NCBI RefSeq assembly: GCF_042683565.1
Contig: NZ_JBHUJW010000031.1
Location: 1 to 64,000, forward strand
Length of the DNA: 64,000 nt
Direction: 5' to 3'
Source of the DNA: Brevibacillus sp042683565
GTDB lineage: Bacteria; Bacillota; Bacilli; Brevibacillales; Brevibacillaceae
Both the position numbers and the translations under genes were made by a program. Below are positions 42,763 through 51,168 of this stretch, in pieces (position 1 is the first letter of the stretch; every line of letters starts with the position of its first letter). Below the pieces are notes generated by a model. It was not told where the DNA came from. It saw only the letters and a program-made list of their open reading frames with translations, and ran no database searches.

Positions 42763-42824
42763 AAAAAAGCAAAGAGTTCAAGGGCAGAAGGCTTCCTTTC
42801 TGTCCAGAGCTCTTTGCTTTTTTT
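42763..42824. terminator. Bidirectional terminator
   Basis: AAAAAAGCAAAGAG pairs with CTCTTTGCTTTTTT, with an inner GGGCAGAAGG/TTTCTGTCC stem. It serves the MarR-GNAT gene and, on the other strand, ytvI. Confidence 0.8.
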
Positions 42825-42840
42825 ACGGGTGAATGGCGGC

Positions 42841-43872
42841 CTAGAAATCGATCCTGAACTTCAAAAATCCGGCTTTGCGCAGCGCTTCGTAAATAATGAC
42901 CAGCGCAGGTCCGAGAATCAGCCCGAAAAAGCCGATGATCTGAAAGCCAAGGAACATGCTGACCAGAGCGGCCAGGGCGCTGATGCCGAGATTGGAGGCG
43001 AGAATTTTCGGCTCGATGATGCGCCGGACGACGGTAATCACCAGAAACAGGACGATCAGGCCGATGGCGAGGTGCGTCTTGTCCGTGAAAAAGCTGTAGG
43101 CGGCCCACGGCACGAGGAACGACCCTGTTCCCAGGATCGGGAGGATGTCCACGAGTACGATCAGCAGAGCGATTACCGCCGAATATTTCACATGCAGGAT
43201 GATCAGCCCCAGCCACGCGATCAGGAACGTGACGAGGCTCAGAATGATCTGTGCGCGCAAAAAGCCGATTGTGGCGCGGTTCAGCTGGGTGAACACCACG
43301 TTGATCTTCTCTCGCGCCGACGCCGTGAACATCCGCAGGAAGCCGGCCCGCAGCCGAGGCAGATCCAGACTGATCAGAAACAAAGCGACCAGGTAGATGA
43401 CAGCCGTCAGCAGGAAGCCGGGAATGGCGGCGACTGTGCCGAGAATGCCTTTGCCAAGAGAGGAAGCGGTGGCGAGCGCGGACGTTTTCAGGCTGTCGAA
43501 CACCTGCTGTATCTGGATGACCGTCTCTTCGGGCAAGGTCGAGTAATACAGCTCCCAGCGTCCGAAGGTGGACTCGAGAAACTCAAACAGATGCTGGGAG
43601 TAGGCCGGGAGCCGCTGTGCCAAATCGACGCTCTGGACGACGATCCGGGTGCCTAGCCAATAGGCGATGGCAGCGAAGCTAAGAAGAAACACGAGAAAGG
43701 AAACGATAACGGCCCCGAGCCGATTCACGCGCAGGCTCCGGACGAGAAAGAGCACGACGGGTTCCAGCAGGATGGCCGTCAGCAAGGCGAGCAAAAAGGG
43801 AACCGAATAGGGCAAGAGAAACAGCGCGATGGCCAGGAGAATCCCCGGCAATACAAATTTCCGGATCGTCAT
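42841..43872 (-). CDS. YtvI-type sporulation membrane protein (AI-2E transporter family)
   Basis: The 343-residue integral membrane protein has about eight hydrophobic segments and the family blocks LPYSVPFLLALLTAILLEP, DILPILGTGSFLVPWA and EPKILASNLGISALAALVSM. The AI-2E/YdbI fold is shared by permeases of different function; in Bacillus, YtvI is classed as a sporulation integral membrane protein. The start is the ATG of MTIRKFVLP at 43872, with GGAG nearby. Confidence 0.85.
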   Translation of the reverse strand: MTIRKFVLPGILLAIALFLLPYSVPFLLALLTAILLEPVVLFLVRSLRVNRLGAVIVSFLVFLLSFAAIAYWLGTRIVVQSVDLAQRLPAYSQHLFEFLESTFGRWELYYSTLPEETVIQIQQVFDSLKTSALATASSLGKGILGTVAAIPGFLLTAVIYLVALFLISLDLPRLRAGFLRMFTASAREKINVVFTQLNRATIGFLRAQIILSLVTFLIAWLGLIILHVKYSAVIALLIVLVDILPILGTGSFLVPWAAYSFFTDKTHLAIGLIVLFLVITVVRRIIEPKILASNLGISALAALVSMFLGFQIIGFFGLILGPALVIIYEALRKAGFLKFRIDF

Positions 43873-44253
43873 CGAAAAGGCTCCATTCTCACAAGCGAAT
43901 AAGCAACAGGTTATATCCATTCGTAACTATATTATCACTTTCTTCGCAAGGAAAACAATGTGCTCACTTTACAGGCGGCCCGGCCATGTACTGACCGAAC
44001 TATCAAAATTGTAAAGAAAGATGAAAAAATACAAAAAAACTGGGGTGTGGCAATTTTGTGATATGATGAACATCCATATGATTCTCGGCCAAGAATCGCA
44101 AATCAATATAGCTAAAATTAACAAAAAGCAAAGGAATCTATTTACATTGTGAATAGAAACATTCCTTATGGTAAAATGTGAATGGTATTCGACACAGTTC
44201 GACAAAACGTATCTGTGTGAATATAGATTACATCTTGTTAGTGAGGTGTCAAA
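43873..44253. other. AT-rich regulatory gap upstream of gltT
   Basis: No gene is visible. Two hairpins are: GATTCT-CGGCCA-AGAATC (44080-44097) and GGAAT-CTATT...AATAG-AAAC-ATTCC (44136-44168). TATGAT near 44062 and TAAAAT near 44173 are possible -10 elements for gltT, giving it a long leader if the first is used. The hairpins have no U-tail and may be protein- or RNA-level control sites. Confidence 0.4.
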
Positions 44254-45525
44254 ATGAAGCGGTTTGGATTAGCGATACAGATTGTCATCGGTCTCGTTCT
44301 GGGGATTCTGGTTGGGGCCATGTTCTTCGGCAATCCTGCTGTGGCGACCTATCTTCAACCGATTGGCGATGTGTTCCTTCGGTTAATCAAAATGATCGTC
44401 ATCCCGATCGTGATTGCGACCTTGATCGTCGGCGTCGCGGGCGTGGGTGATGTTAAAAAGCTGGGGAAAATCGGCGGAAAAACCATTTTGTATTTTGAAA
44501 TCGTTACCACGGTTGCGATTGTGGTCGGTCTTTTGGCAGCGAACATCTTCCAGCCCGGTGTCGGAGTGGACATGTCTCACCTGTCAAAAACGGATATCCA
44601 CAGTTACGTGGAAACGGCTGAATCGACACAAAGCCATAGCATGATTGATACATTTGTCAACATCGTACCGAAAAACGTTTTTGATGCGATTGTCCGCGGC
44701 GATATGCTGGCGATTATCTTCTTCTCCGTCCTTTTTGGTCTCGGGGTGGCAGCTGCTGGCGAACGCGGCAAACCGGTACTGAATTTCTTCCAGGGTGTGG
44801 CGGACGCCATGTTCTGGGTCGTAAACGCCATTATGCGTTTTGCTCCATTCGGGGTTTTTGCCCTGATCGGCGTTACCGTTTCCAAATTCGGTCTGTCTTC
44901 TCTCCTGCCGCTTGCCAAGCTGGTCATCCTGGTGCACGTAGCGATGGTATTCTTCATCCTCGTGGTACTGGGTGCGATTGCGAGAATGAGCGGGGTCAAA
45001 ATTACGCAAATCATCCGCATCTTGAAGGACGAGCTCCTGCTGGCTTACTCGACATCCAGCTCGGAGACCGTTTTGCCAAAAATCATGGAAAAAATGGAAC
45101 GCCTCGGCTGTCCAAAAGCGATTACATCGTTCGTCATCCCGACAGGCTACTCGTTTAACCTGGATGGTTCGACCTTGTATCAGGCTCTGGCAGCGCTGTT
45201 TATCGCTCAAATGTACGGAATCCACATGCCGATCAGCGCGCAAATCACGCTGATGCTGGTATTGATGGTCACCTCCAAAGGGATTGCAGGCGTGCCTGGC
45301 GTCTCGTTTGTCGTTCTGCTTGCGACACTGGGCTCCGTGGGCATTCCGCTGGAAGGTCTGGCGTTCATCGCAGGGGTCGACCGTCTGTTGGACATGGCCC
45401 GCACCGTGGTTAACGTCGTGGGCAACTCGCTGGCCGCAGTCGTCATCTCCCGCTGGGAAGGTCAGTTCGACATGAAGAAAGCCGAACAGTATTTGAAAGA
45501 AGTCAGCAGCGAAAAAGCTGCATAA
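44254..45525 (+). CDS. gltT: Sodium- or proton-coupled glutamate/aspartate symporter
   Basis: The 423-residue membrane protein is very similar in pattern to Geobacillus stearothermophilus GltT. It has the start FGLAIQIVIGLVLGILVGA, the serine-rich reentrant loop YSTSSSETVLPKIMEKM, the cation-site segment SFNLDGSTLYQA, and GVDRLLDMARTVVNVVGN with the substrate-binding Asp and Arg. It imports dicarboxylic amino acids. TAGTGAGGTGTCAAA precedes the ATG. It is monocistronic. Confidence 0.93.
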   Translation: MKRFGLAIQIVIGLVLGILVGAMFFGNPAVATYLQPIGDVFLRLIKMIVIPIVIATLIVGVAGVGDVKKLGKIGGKTILYFEIVTTVAIVVGLLAANIFQPGVGVDMSHLSKTDIHSYVETAESTQSHSMIDTFVNIVPKNVFDAIVRGDMLAIIFFSVLFGLGVAAAGERGKPVLNFFQGVADAMFWVVNAIMRFAPFGVFALIGVTVSKFGLSSLLPLAKLVILVHVAMVFFILVVLGAIARMSGVKITQIIRILKDELLLAYSTSSSETVLPKIMEKMERLGCPKAITSFVIPTGYSFNLDGSTLYQALAALFIAQMYGIHMPISAQITLMLVLMVTSKGIAGVPGVSFVVLLATLGSVGIPLEGLAFIAGVDRLLDMARTVVNVVGNSLAAVVISRWEGQFDMKKAEQYLKEVSSEKAA

Positions 45526-45547
45526 GAATAAGGAAAGACGCAATTCC

Positions 45548-45587
45548 AAAGCCTTTCGTCCGGAGCAAATCCGGGCGGGAGGCTTTT
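45548..45587 (+). terminator. Terminator after gltT
   Basis: AAGCCT and CGTCCGG pair with CCGGGCG and AGGCTT, followed by TTTTT, 23 bases after the stop codon. Confidence 0.7.
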
Positions 45588-45794
45588 TGTACAGATCGGG
45601 ATGGATGAGATTCCATCCAGTACAAGTGCAGCTTGTGCCACACTTCGGGCGAAGGGAGAAAGCAGGGCAAGCTCGGGCATCCCGACAGATTCGCCAGGCG
45701 GACGCGCTGGCTACAGGGACTTTCCAGCCGCTGTAACTTCGGCTAGACTATAGCAATAACCATCGTGAGTAGAAAGTAAAGGAGCTGTTTTTGC

Positions 45795-46382
45795 ATGCAC
45801 ACCATCACACAACCGACATCGCCGCTCTCGCTCAAGGAGTGGGCGGTCGCCGTCAAAGCATTGGGCGAAGGACATCAGATCATCACGATTCGCAAGGGCG
45901 GATTGTACGAAGAAACGAGGGAATTTCGGCTCGAAAACAACAAGTTTTACCTCTATCCGACCTACGAGCATCAAAAGCCGGAGATGGTCAAGTCCGAATA
46001 CCACGGCTTGCTGCAGGAGACGCTTGCGGGTTGGTCGCCGGAAAAGCAGACCGTAGAGATCGCTTACTTTGCAGAAGTGACCGATGACATTGAGCTGATG
46101 GACGAGGAGAAGCTGCGCGCGCTCGCGCCTTTCCATATCTGGACAGACAACTTCGCGGACGTGCGGCTGCACTGGAAAAAGACAAAACCGCTGCACATCC
46201 TGTTCGCCCGCGTATACCGCCTCGACCGGCCGGTGGAGATCGCCATCGAGGAGGCGTACAAGGGCTGCAAATCGTGGCATCATCTGCTGGCTGCCATTCC
46301 GGGGCAGAGCTTTGCGCCTGTGCTCTCCGACGAAGAGTATGCACAGAAAAAAGAGGCAATCCTGCAAATCTTGGGCCGCTAA
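45795..46382 (+). CDS. DUF1802 family protein
   Basis: The 195-residue soluble protein begins LKEWAVAVKALGEGHQIITIRKGGLYEE and contains FYLYPTYEHQKPEMVK, which are the hallmarks of DUF1802. The function is unknown. AAAGGAGCTG stands upstream of the ATG. It is followed 38 bases later by a quinone oxidoreductase gene on the same strand. Confidence 0.85.
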   Translation: MHTITQPTSPLSLKEWAVAVKALGEGHQIITIRKGGLYEETREFRLENNKFYLYPTYEHQKPEMVKSEYHGLLQETLAGWSPEKQTVEIAYFAEVTDDIELMDEEKLRALAPFHIWTDNFADVRLHWKKTKPLHILFARVYRLDRPVEIAIEEAYKGCKSWHHLLAAIPGQSFAPVLSDEEYAQKKEAILQILGR

Positions 46383-46420
46383 CGGATAGATCATTTGGTT
46401 CAGGAGAGGAGAATGAAAGG

Positions 46421-47401
46421 ATGAAAGCTGTAGTTGTCACCGCCTTTGGCGGTCCGGAGCATATGAAGCTCGTGGAGATGGAAATGCCGGATATTTCGCC
46501 GCAGCAGGTCCTGATTCGCGTAGAAAAGACGAGTGTCAATTTTGCGGACATCAAGTCGCGTTACGGCAAAAAAGGAGGCGGAACGCTCCCTTTTATCCCC
46601 GGTCTTGACGTTGCCGGCGTCATTGAGCGGGTCGGCTCACAGGTGCAGCGTTTTTCGCCGGGACAGCGCGTCATCGCGTTTCCGGCAGGAGGATCGTATG
46701 CGGAGTACGCCGTAGCCAGCGAAGCGTTGACGTTCGCGCTGCCGGACAGCATCGACTTCGAGACGGCGGCGGCCAGCCCAGTCGTTTCGTTTACTTCCTA
46801 CAAGCTGCTCGCGGACGTAGCGCGGCTCGTGCCCGGCGAGACCGTGCTGATCCATGCTGCGGCCGGGGGAATCGGCACGACCGCCATCCAGCTGGCCAAG
46901 CTGCTGGGGGCAGGCAAAGTCATCGGTACGGTAGGCAGCGCCGGCAAGGCTGCCGTTGCCCGCGAAGCAGGAGCCGACCATGTCATCTGCAATGACACGG
47001 AAGATTTCGTTGCAAAGGTCAACGAGCTGACAGACGGTGCGGGGGCAGATGTCATTTTGGACTCCATCTCCGGCGCCGTCTCGGAGCGGAGCCTGGAATG
47101 TCTGGCCTGGTACGGCAGGCTCGTCCATTTTGGCAACGCCAGCGGCGAAGTCGGTTCCATCCGCACGATTGACCTGCATGCGAGCTGCCGCTCCGTCCTT
47201 GGCTTCAGCTTCGGCACCACCCGCAGCAAGCGGCCCCATCTGCTGCAGGACACGGCGGAAAAGGTGTTCGCCTATCTCGCTGACGGCAGGCTCCAGATCA
47301 AGATCGGCAAGTGCTTCCCCCTGGAAGAAGCCGCCGCCGCCCATGCGTGGGTAGAGAGTCGCCAAAGCACGGGGAAAGTGCTGCTTGATGTGAGGAATTG
47401 A
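46421..47401 (+). CDS. Quinone oxidoreductase-like zinc-free medium-chain dehydrogenase
   Basis: The 326-residue protein has a GroES-like N-terminal domain (KAVVVTAFGGPEHMKLVEME, FIPGLDVAGVIERVG) and a Rossmann domain with AAGGIGTTAIQLAKLLGAG. The structural zinc cysteines of alcohol dehydrogenases are absent, as in NADPH:quinone reductases. ATG 46421 is preceded by AGGAGAGGAG. The substrate is not predictable; an Rrf2 regulator gene follows. Confidence 0.9.
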   Translation: MKAVVVTAFGGPEHMKLVEMEMPDISPQQVLIRVEKTSVNFADIKSRYGKKGGGTLPFIPGLDVAGVIERVGSQVQRFSPGQRVIAFPAGGSYAEYAVASEALTFALPDSIDFETAAASPVVSFTSYKLLADVARLVPGETVLIHAAAGGIGTTAIQLAKLLGAGKVIGTVGSAGKAAVAREAGADHVICNDTEDFVAKVNELTDGAGADVILDSISGAVSERSLECLAWYGRLVHFGNASGEVGSIRTIDLHASCRSVLGFSFGTTRSKRPHLLQDTAEKVFAYLADGRLQIKIGKCFPLEEAAAAHAWVESRQSTGKVLLDVRN

Positions 47402-47448
47402 CAGCTGCTTTTCCAAGACATGCCTGTTCAGGAAAGTGTCCCCTCTTG

Positions 47449-47477
47449 TTGACTTCCCAAACTGTACGCATTATGAT
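47449..47477 (+). promoter_or_regulatory. SigA-type promoter of the Rrf2 gene
   Basis: TTGACT (47449-47454) and TATGAT (47472-47477) are separated by exactly 17 bases. Start of transcription would be near 47485, just before the GGAGGAGG ribosome site. Confidence 0.7.
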
Positions 47478-47510
47478 TACAGTACCCTTCTGGAGGAGGA
47501 AGCCGCTGAA

Positions 47511-47927
47511 GTGAATAGTGAATTGACGATAGCCGTCCACAGTCTGGCTCTATTGGCGAACCTCCCTGACCATATGGCCAGCAGTGAGCACATTGCGAAA
47601 AATGTATGCACCAATCCGGCAAGAATCCGAAAGATTATGAGTATGCTGAGAAAGCACGGCTTCGTACGTACAAAAGAGGGACTTGGCGGAGGTTACATCC
47701 TCGACTGCGATCCGCGCGAGGTGAATCTGGCCCAGCTTTACCGGACCGTTTCCTGCGGGACGTTGAAGCCGCAATGGTGCACGGGAGATCCGCAAGATTC
47801 CTGCCCCGTTTCTGCCAAGATGCACAGCGTAATGGACCAGATCTTCAACGAAGCAGAGGAGCATTTCACCCGGTATCTGGAGCAGATTACCATTCACTCG
47901 GTGCTGGACAAAATCAGGCAGTCGTAG
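47511..47927 (+). CDS. Rrf2-family transcriptional regulator with three clustered cysteines
   Basis: The 138-residue protein has the Rrf2 winged helix (HSLALLANLPDHMASSEHIA, then RKIMSMLRKHGFVRTKEGLGGGY). It continues with CGTLKPQWCTGDPQDSCPV, a C-x8-C-x7-C cluster in the place where IscR, NsrR and RsrR hold an iron-sulphur cluster. Spacing differs from NsrR, so cluster binding is only a possibility; a thiol redox sensor is another. GTG 47511 follows GGAGGAGG. Confidence 0.9.
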   Translation: MNSELTIAVHSLALLANLPDHMASSEHIAKNVCTNPARIRKIMSMLRKHGFVRTKEGLGGGYILDCDPREVNLAQLYRTVSCGTLKPQWCTGDPQDSCPVSAKMHSVMDQIFNEAEEHFTRYLEQITIHSVLDKIRQS

Positions 47928-48052
47928 GCTTGTTCACTTGACCAAACGGCAGTCCCTTGCGCACAAGGCGGGACATGTGCGCGAATCACCTGGGAACATC
48001 TGCTATCCAGGAATAACGCCGTTTACAGTATAATGCCTAGGAGGAAGAAACA

Positions 48053-48619
48053 ATGGCTACTTTCGCACACAATCCATGGTTTGAAAAAGGCGTGACTTTC
48101 AAGCAGTACGTGGAAGCCATGCAGGTCAATCGCGAAGAGCTGACGCGTGTCTACGAGCAGCTCGCCTTTACCGATGAGGATTTGGCTGTTTGGGAAGACG
48201 TCGCGCAGCGGGGCTGGAGAGGCATCGTGCTGACGGCAGACTGGTGCGGGGATGCTGCATTGAATGTGCCAATCGTGCAGCGAATTGCGGAGAAAAGCAA
48301 TATCGAACTGCGCTACCTGATTCGCGATGAAAATCTCGAGCTGATGGATCAGTATTTGACCAACGGTACGGCCCGGGCGATTCCGATCTTTATTTTCATC
48401 GACGAAGCGGGCGAAAAACAGGCAGTGTGGGGCCCGCGCTCGCCGCAGGTGCAGGAGCTGATTACCAGCCTGCGCAGCGGACTTCCCGAAAAAGATGCAC
48501 CGGATTTTGCCGAGAAGCAAAAAATCGTCCATCGCGACTTCAAGCAACAGATCACGAGCGACCCGGCCATCTGGCGCACGGTGATCGACAGCGTGAAAGC
48601 GGCGCTGCAACGATCGTGA
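48053..48619 (+). CDS. Thioredoxin-family protein with single-Cys active site
   Basis: The 188-residue protein has a thioredoxin fold from about residue 50, with ADWCGDAALNVPIVQRIA where CxxC is expected: the second Cys is replaced, leaving WCGD. The cis-Pro loop is seen in ARAIPIFIFIDEAG. Such proteins of Bacillales are listed as thioredoxin family with unproven function and could work by a monothiol mechanism. AGGAGG precedes the ATG. It lies downstream of the Rrf2 gene, a possible controller. Confidence 0.85.
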   Translation: MATFAHNPWFEKGVTFKQYVEAMQVNREELTRVYEQLAFTDEDLAVWEDVAQRGWRGIVLTADWCGDAALNVPIVQRIAEKSNIELRYLIRDENLELMDQYLTNGTARAIPIFIFIDEAGEKQAVWGPRSPQVQELITSLRSGLPEKDAPDFAEKQKIVHRDFKQQITSDPAIWRTVIDSVKAALQRS

Positions 48620-48661
48620 CAGACGAAAAATTTTTATGAATAGGACTGGATAAACGCAAAA

Positions 48662-49870
48662 ATGAGAAGTGCAGAGAATAATCGACGACCGATTCTTTTT
48701 CTCATGGTGAACATGTTTATTGCAATGCTGGGAATCGGCCTGATCATTCCCATTCTGCCCGAGTTTTTGAAGGAATTTGACGCGGGCGGCAAGACGGCGG
48801 GCTATTTGATCGCTGCGCTGGGAATGACGCAGTTTATCTTTTCCCCGATCGCGGGCGAATGGTCGGATAAGTACGGACGGAAAATCATGATCGTCTCCGG
48901 ACTGGCACTGTTCACCATTTCCAACCTGCTGTTTGCGACGGCCCAGCACATTTCCATGCTGTACGTATCCCGGCTGATCGCGGGGATCGGCGCGGCCGCC
49001 ATGATTCCCTCGATGCTGGCCTACGTGGCAGACATCACCACCGAGGAAAAGCGCGGCAAAGGCTTGGGTATGCTCGGCGCAGCCATGTCGCTCGGCTTTG
49101 TCATCGGGCCGGGGATCGGCGGCTTCCTCGCCGAACTGGGCTTGCGGATGCCGCTGTACGTCTCGGCGGCTGTAGGGGCGCTCGCCACGCTGGGCTCCTT
49201 GCTGTTCCTGCCGGAGTCGCTCTCCAGGGAAGCGCAGCACGCCGCACGGAATGCCACGATCAAAAAGGAAAGCATCTTTATCCAACTGGGCAAGTCGGTA
49301 AAGGCGCCGTATTTCGTCATGCTGATTCTCGTGTTTACGATGACCTTTGGCCTGGCCAACTTTGAAGTAATCTTCCCGTTGTTTGTCGATGCGAAGTTCG
49401 CCTATACGGCCCGTGACATCTCCATCATCATCACCATCGGGGCGTTGGCTGGCACGGTCGTCCAGGGGGCTCTGATCGGCAAGCTGATCAATCGCTTCGG
49501 CGAGAAAAACCTGATCAACTGGACGTTCCTGCTCTCGGCTGTTTCCATGGTGCTGATGCTGCTGTCCGGAAACTTCTGGTATATGCTCGTGCTGACCGTT
49601 CTGTTCTTTACCTTGACGTCGATCATGCGTCCTGCGATCAACACGCTCATTTCCAAGAGAGCAGGCGACGAGCAAGGCTTCGTAGCCGGGATGAACAACG
49701 CCTACATGAGTCTGGGCAACATTTTCGGTCCGGCGGCGGCAGGCACGCTGTACGATGTGCATCTGAATGCGCCGTACCTGTTCGGCGCGCTCATTTTGCT
49801 GTTCAGTCTGTACCTCTCGCGCCGGGAAAATCGCCGCAGCAAACTGAAGCCGGCTGCGGTGCAATCGTAA
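48662..49870 (+). CDS. MFS multidrug exporter (NorA/Blt-like, DHA1)
   Basis: The 402-residue protein has twelve helices, the loop motif GEWSDKYGRKIMIVSG and the antiporter motif C-like MSLGFVIGPGIGGFLAELG in helix 5 that marks proton-driven exporters. The ribosome site is weak (AGGACTGG about 15 bases before the ATG), so the start is less certain. Confidence 0.9.
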   Translation: MRSAENNRRPILFLMVNMFIAMLGIGLIIPILPEFLKEFDAGGKTAGYLIAALGMTQFIFSPIAGEWSDKYGRKIMIVSGLALFTISNLLFATAQHISMLYVSRLIAGIGAAAMIPSMLAYVADITTEEKRGKGLGMLGAAMSLGFVIGPGIGGFLAELGLRMPLYVSAAVGALATLGSLLFLPESLSREAQHAARNATIKKESIFIQLGKSVKAPYFVMLILVFTMTFGLANFEVIFPLFVDAKFAYTARDISIIITIGALAGTVVQGALIGKLINRFGEKNLINWTFLLSAVSMVLMLLSGNFWYMLVLTVLFFTLTSIMRPAINTLISKRAGDEQGFVAGMNNAYMSLGNIFGPAAAGTLYDVHLNAPYLFGALILLFSLYLSRRENRRSKLKPAAVQS

Positions 49871-49896
49871 TCGGCCAACGTTGGCATGACGCAAAC

Positions 49897-49945
49897 AAAA
49901 AGCGGACCCTTTGTTCCTTGAGAACAGAGTGGGTCCGCTTTTTTG
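49897..49945. terminator. Bidirectional terminator
   Basis: AAAAAGCGGACCC pairs with GGGTCCGCTTTTT, between the converging MFS and ArsR genes. Confidence 0.8.
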
Positions 49946-50032
49946 CTGCTGTCTATAAGGGGAAAGCCCGCGGCTGGGGCTGGCGCACAGGTAACGGCTG
50001 CAGGGCCCGTTTCACGCAAACTGCACGTTGTC

Positions 50033-50395
50033 TTACTCCACGAGGCGCGGCTTGGCTGGAGGCCCGTCCTGCGCGTGCTCTTCTTCCACGAACCGCTTCA
50101 GCGCCTGCAGCTTGTTTTCCCAGAAGCGCTCGTAATACGACAGCCAGTCCCTGATCTCGGTCAGCGGCTCCGGCTGCGTGCGGTATCTCGTCTCGCGGCC
50201 GACTTTTTGCTCTTTGACCAGTCCGGCCTCCGACAAGACGCGCAAATGCTTGGATACTGCCGTGCGGCTCATGGGAAAATGCCCGCTGATGACCGTAACC
50301 GACATTTCCTGCTCGGCCAGCAGGCGAAGAAGCTGGCGCCGCGTCGGGTCTGCGATCGCTTGAAAGACATCGTGCTTGGCGGCAGACGAACTCAT
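50033..50395 (-). CDS. ArsR-family regulator
   Basis: The 120-residue winged helix protein reads FQAIADPTRRQLLRLLAEQE and SRTAVSKHLRVLSEAGLVKEQK, the form usually paired with SRPBCC proteins. No metal-binding Cys is present. Its ATG overlaps the stop of the upstream SRPBCC gene by four bases (ATGA), so the two are co-translated. Confidence 0.9.
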   Translation of the reverse strand: MSSSAAKHDVFQAIADPTRRQLLRLLAEQEMSVTVISGHFPMSRTAVSKHLRVLSEAGLVKEQKVGRETRYRTQPEPLTEIRDWLSYYERFWENKLQALKRFVEEEHAQDGPPAKPRLVE

Positions 50396-50820
50396 TTTTT
50401 CTCCACGTACTCACGCAGTTTGGGCAGCACGGAAGAAGCCCAGCCCTGGTTCATGCGCTCGCGGACCACGGTATGCGATTCGCCGACCTCTGTGACCGTG
50501 CCCTCCGACCAGCCGGAATGAATGAGCGTGAACTCCGTTTGACCGCCCAGATCCTTCAAGGCAAACGTGACTACCCAATCCTTGCCCCAGGAAAAGACGA
50601 GGCGGTTGGGCGGGTCCAGTTCCTTGACCACGCACGGGGAGTCTCCGTAGGGGGAGAAAATGGTAAAGGCTTGTCCTGCGACCGGTTGAAAGTCGTTGGG
50701 CATGAGCCAGGCGGCGATGCCTTCTGCCGTGGCGACGGCTTCCCATACCTTTGACACGGGAGCGTTGAGGACGAGAGTCTGGACGATATCCGGGATCGTT
50801 CCGGGAGTGTGTTGAGACAT
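50392..50820 (-). CDS. SRPBCC (AHSA1-like) protein coupled to ArsR regulator
   Basis: The 142-residue protein has the AHSA1 fold (TLVLNAPVSKVWEAVATAEG, IAAWLMPNDFQPVAGQAF, LIHSGWSEG). It is the first gene of a two-gene operon with the ArsR regulator. GGAGGTCGCTC stands before the ATG. The ligand is unknown. Confidence 0.88.
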   Translation of the reverse strand: MSQHTPGTIPDIVQTLVLNAPVSKVWEAVATAEGIAAWLMPNDFQPVAGQAFTIFSPYGDSPCVVKELDPPNRLVFSWGKDWVVTFALKDLGGQTEFTLIHSGWSEGTVTEVGESHTVVRERMNQGWASSVLPKLREYVEKK

Positions 50821-50944
50821 GAGCGACCTCCAATTCGTTGTTTGGTGTACAGTTGAGTGTCTTCTTGAAAAAGGAAACCAAAACGTTTCGCATTCATTTT
50901 AAGAAACCAAATGGTTGCGCGTCAAGCGGTTTTCGTTTGCTGAA

Positions 50945-51045
50945 TAGCCGGGCAGGCATCATGGCGGATCTCGGCGCCGCCACGGGAGACTTGATTTATA
51001 CCATGCTCGCAGCAGTCGGCTTGCGCGCCATCTTGATGAAGCCCA
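50945..51045 (+). pseudogene. Fragment of a LysE/RhtB-family exporter gene
   Basis: The frame reads AGIMADLGAATGDLIYTMLA then AVGLRAILM, which matches the conserved helix 2 of LysE-type exporters (G.A.GD...LAA.GL). No N-terminal helix or later helices remain. It lies at the edge of a relic-rich stretch. Confidence 0.5.
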
Positions 51046-51074
51046 TGCCGATCTTTCGGGTGGTGAAATGGAAA

Positions 51075-51133
51075 AGTATCAATTGATACTGTTAGCGAGC
51101 TGTGATGATCTTTAGATAGGTATCAATTGATAC
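51075..51133. promoter_or_regulatory. Two identical palindromes upstream of the broken antitoxin gene
   Basis: GTATCAATTGATAC occurs at 51076-51089 (within the perfect 16-base AGTATCAATTGATACT) and again at 51120-51133. The centres are 44 bases apart, about four DNA turns. AAGGAGG and a GTG start follow at 51151-51171. They look like operators of an autoregulated helix-turn-helix protein. Confidence 0.6.
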
Positions 51134-51168
51134 TGGAACGGATATTATATAAGGAGGTGGGGAAGAAA

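Noticed and set aside
48023..49894. 623-codon minus-strand frame opposite the thioredoxin and MFS genes
   Set aside because: It spans two good plus-strand genes and the gap between them; composition is His/Arg/Gln-rich and no start signal is present.
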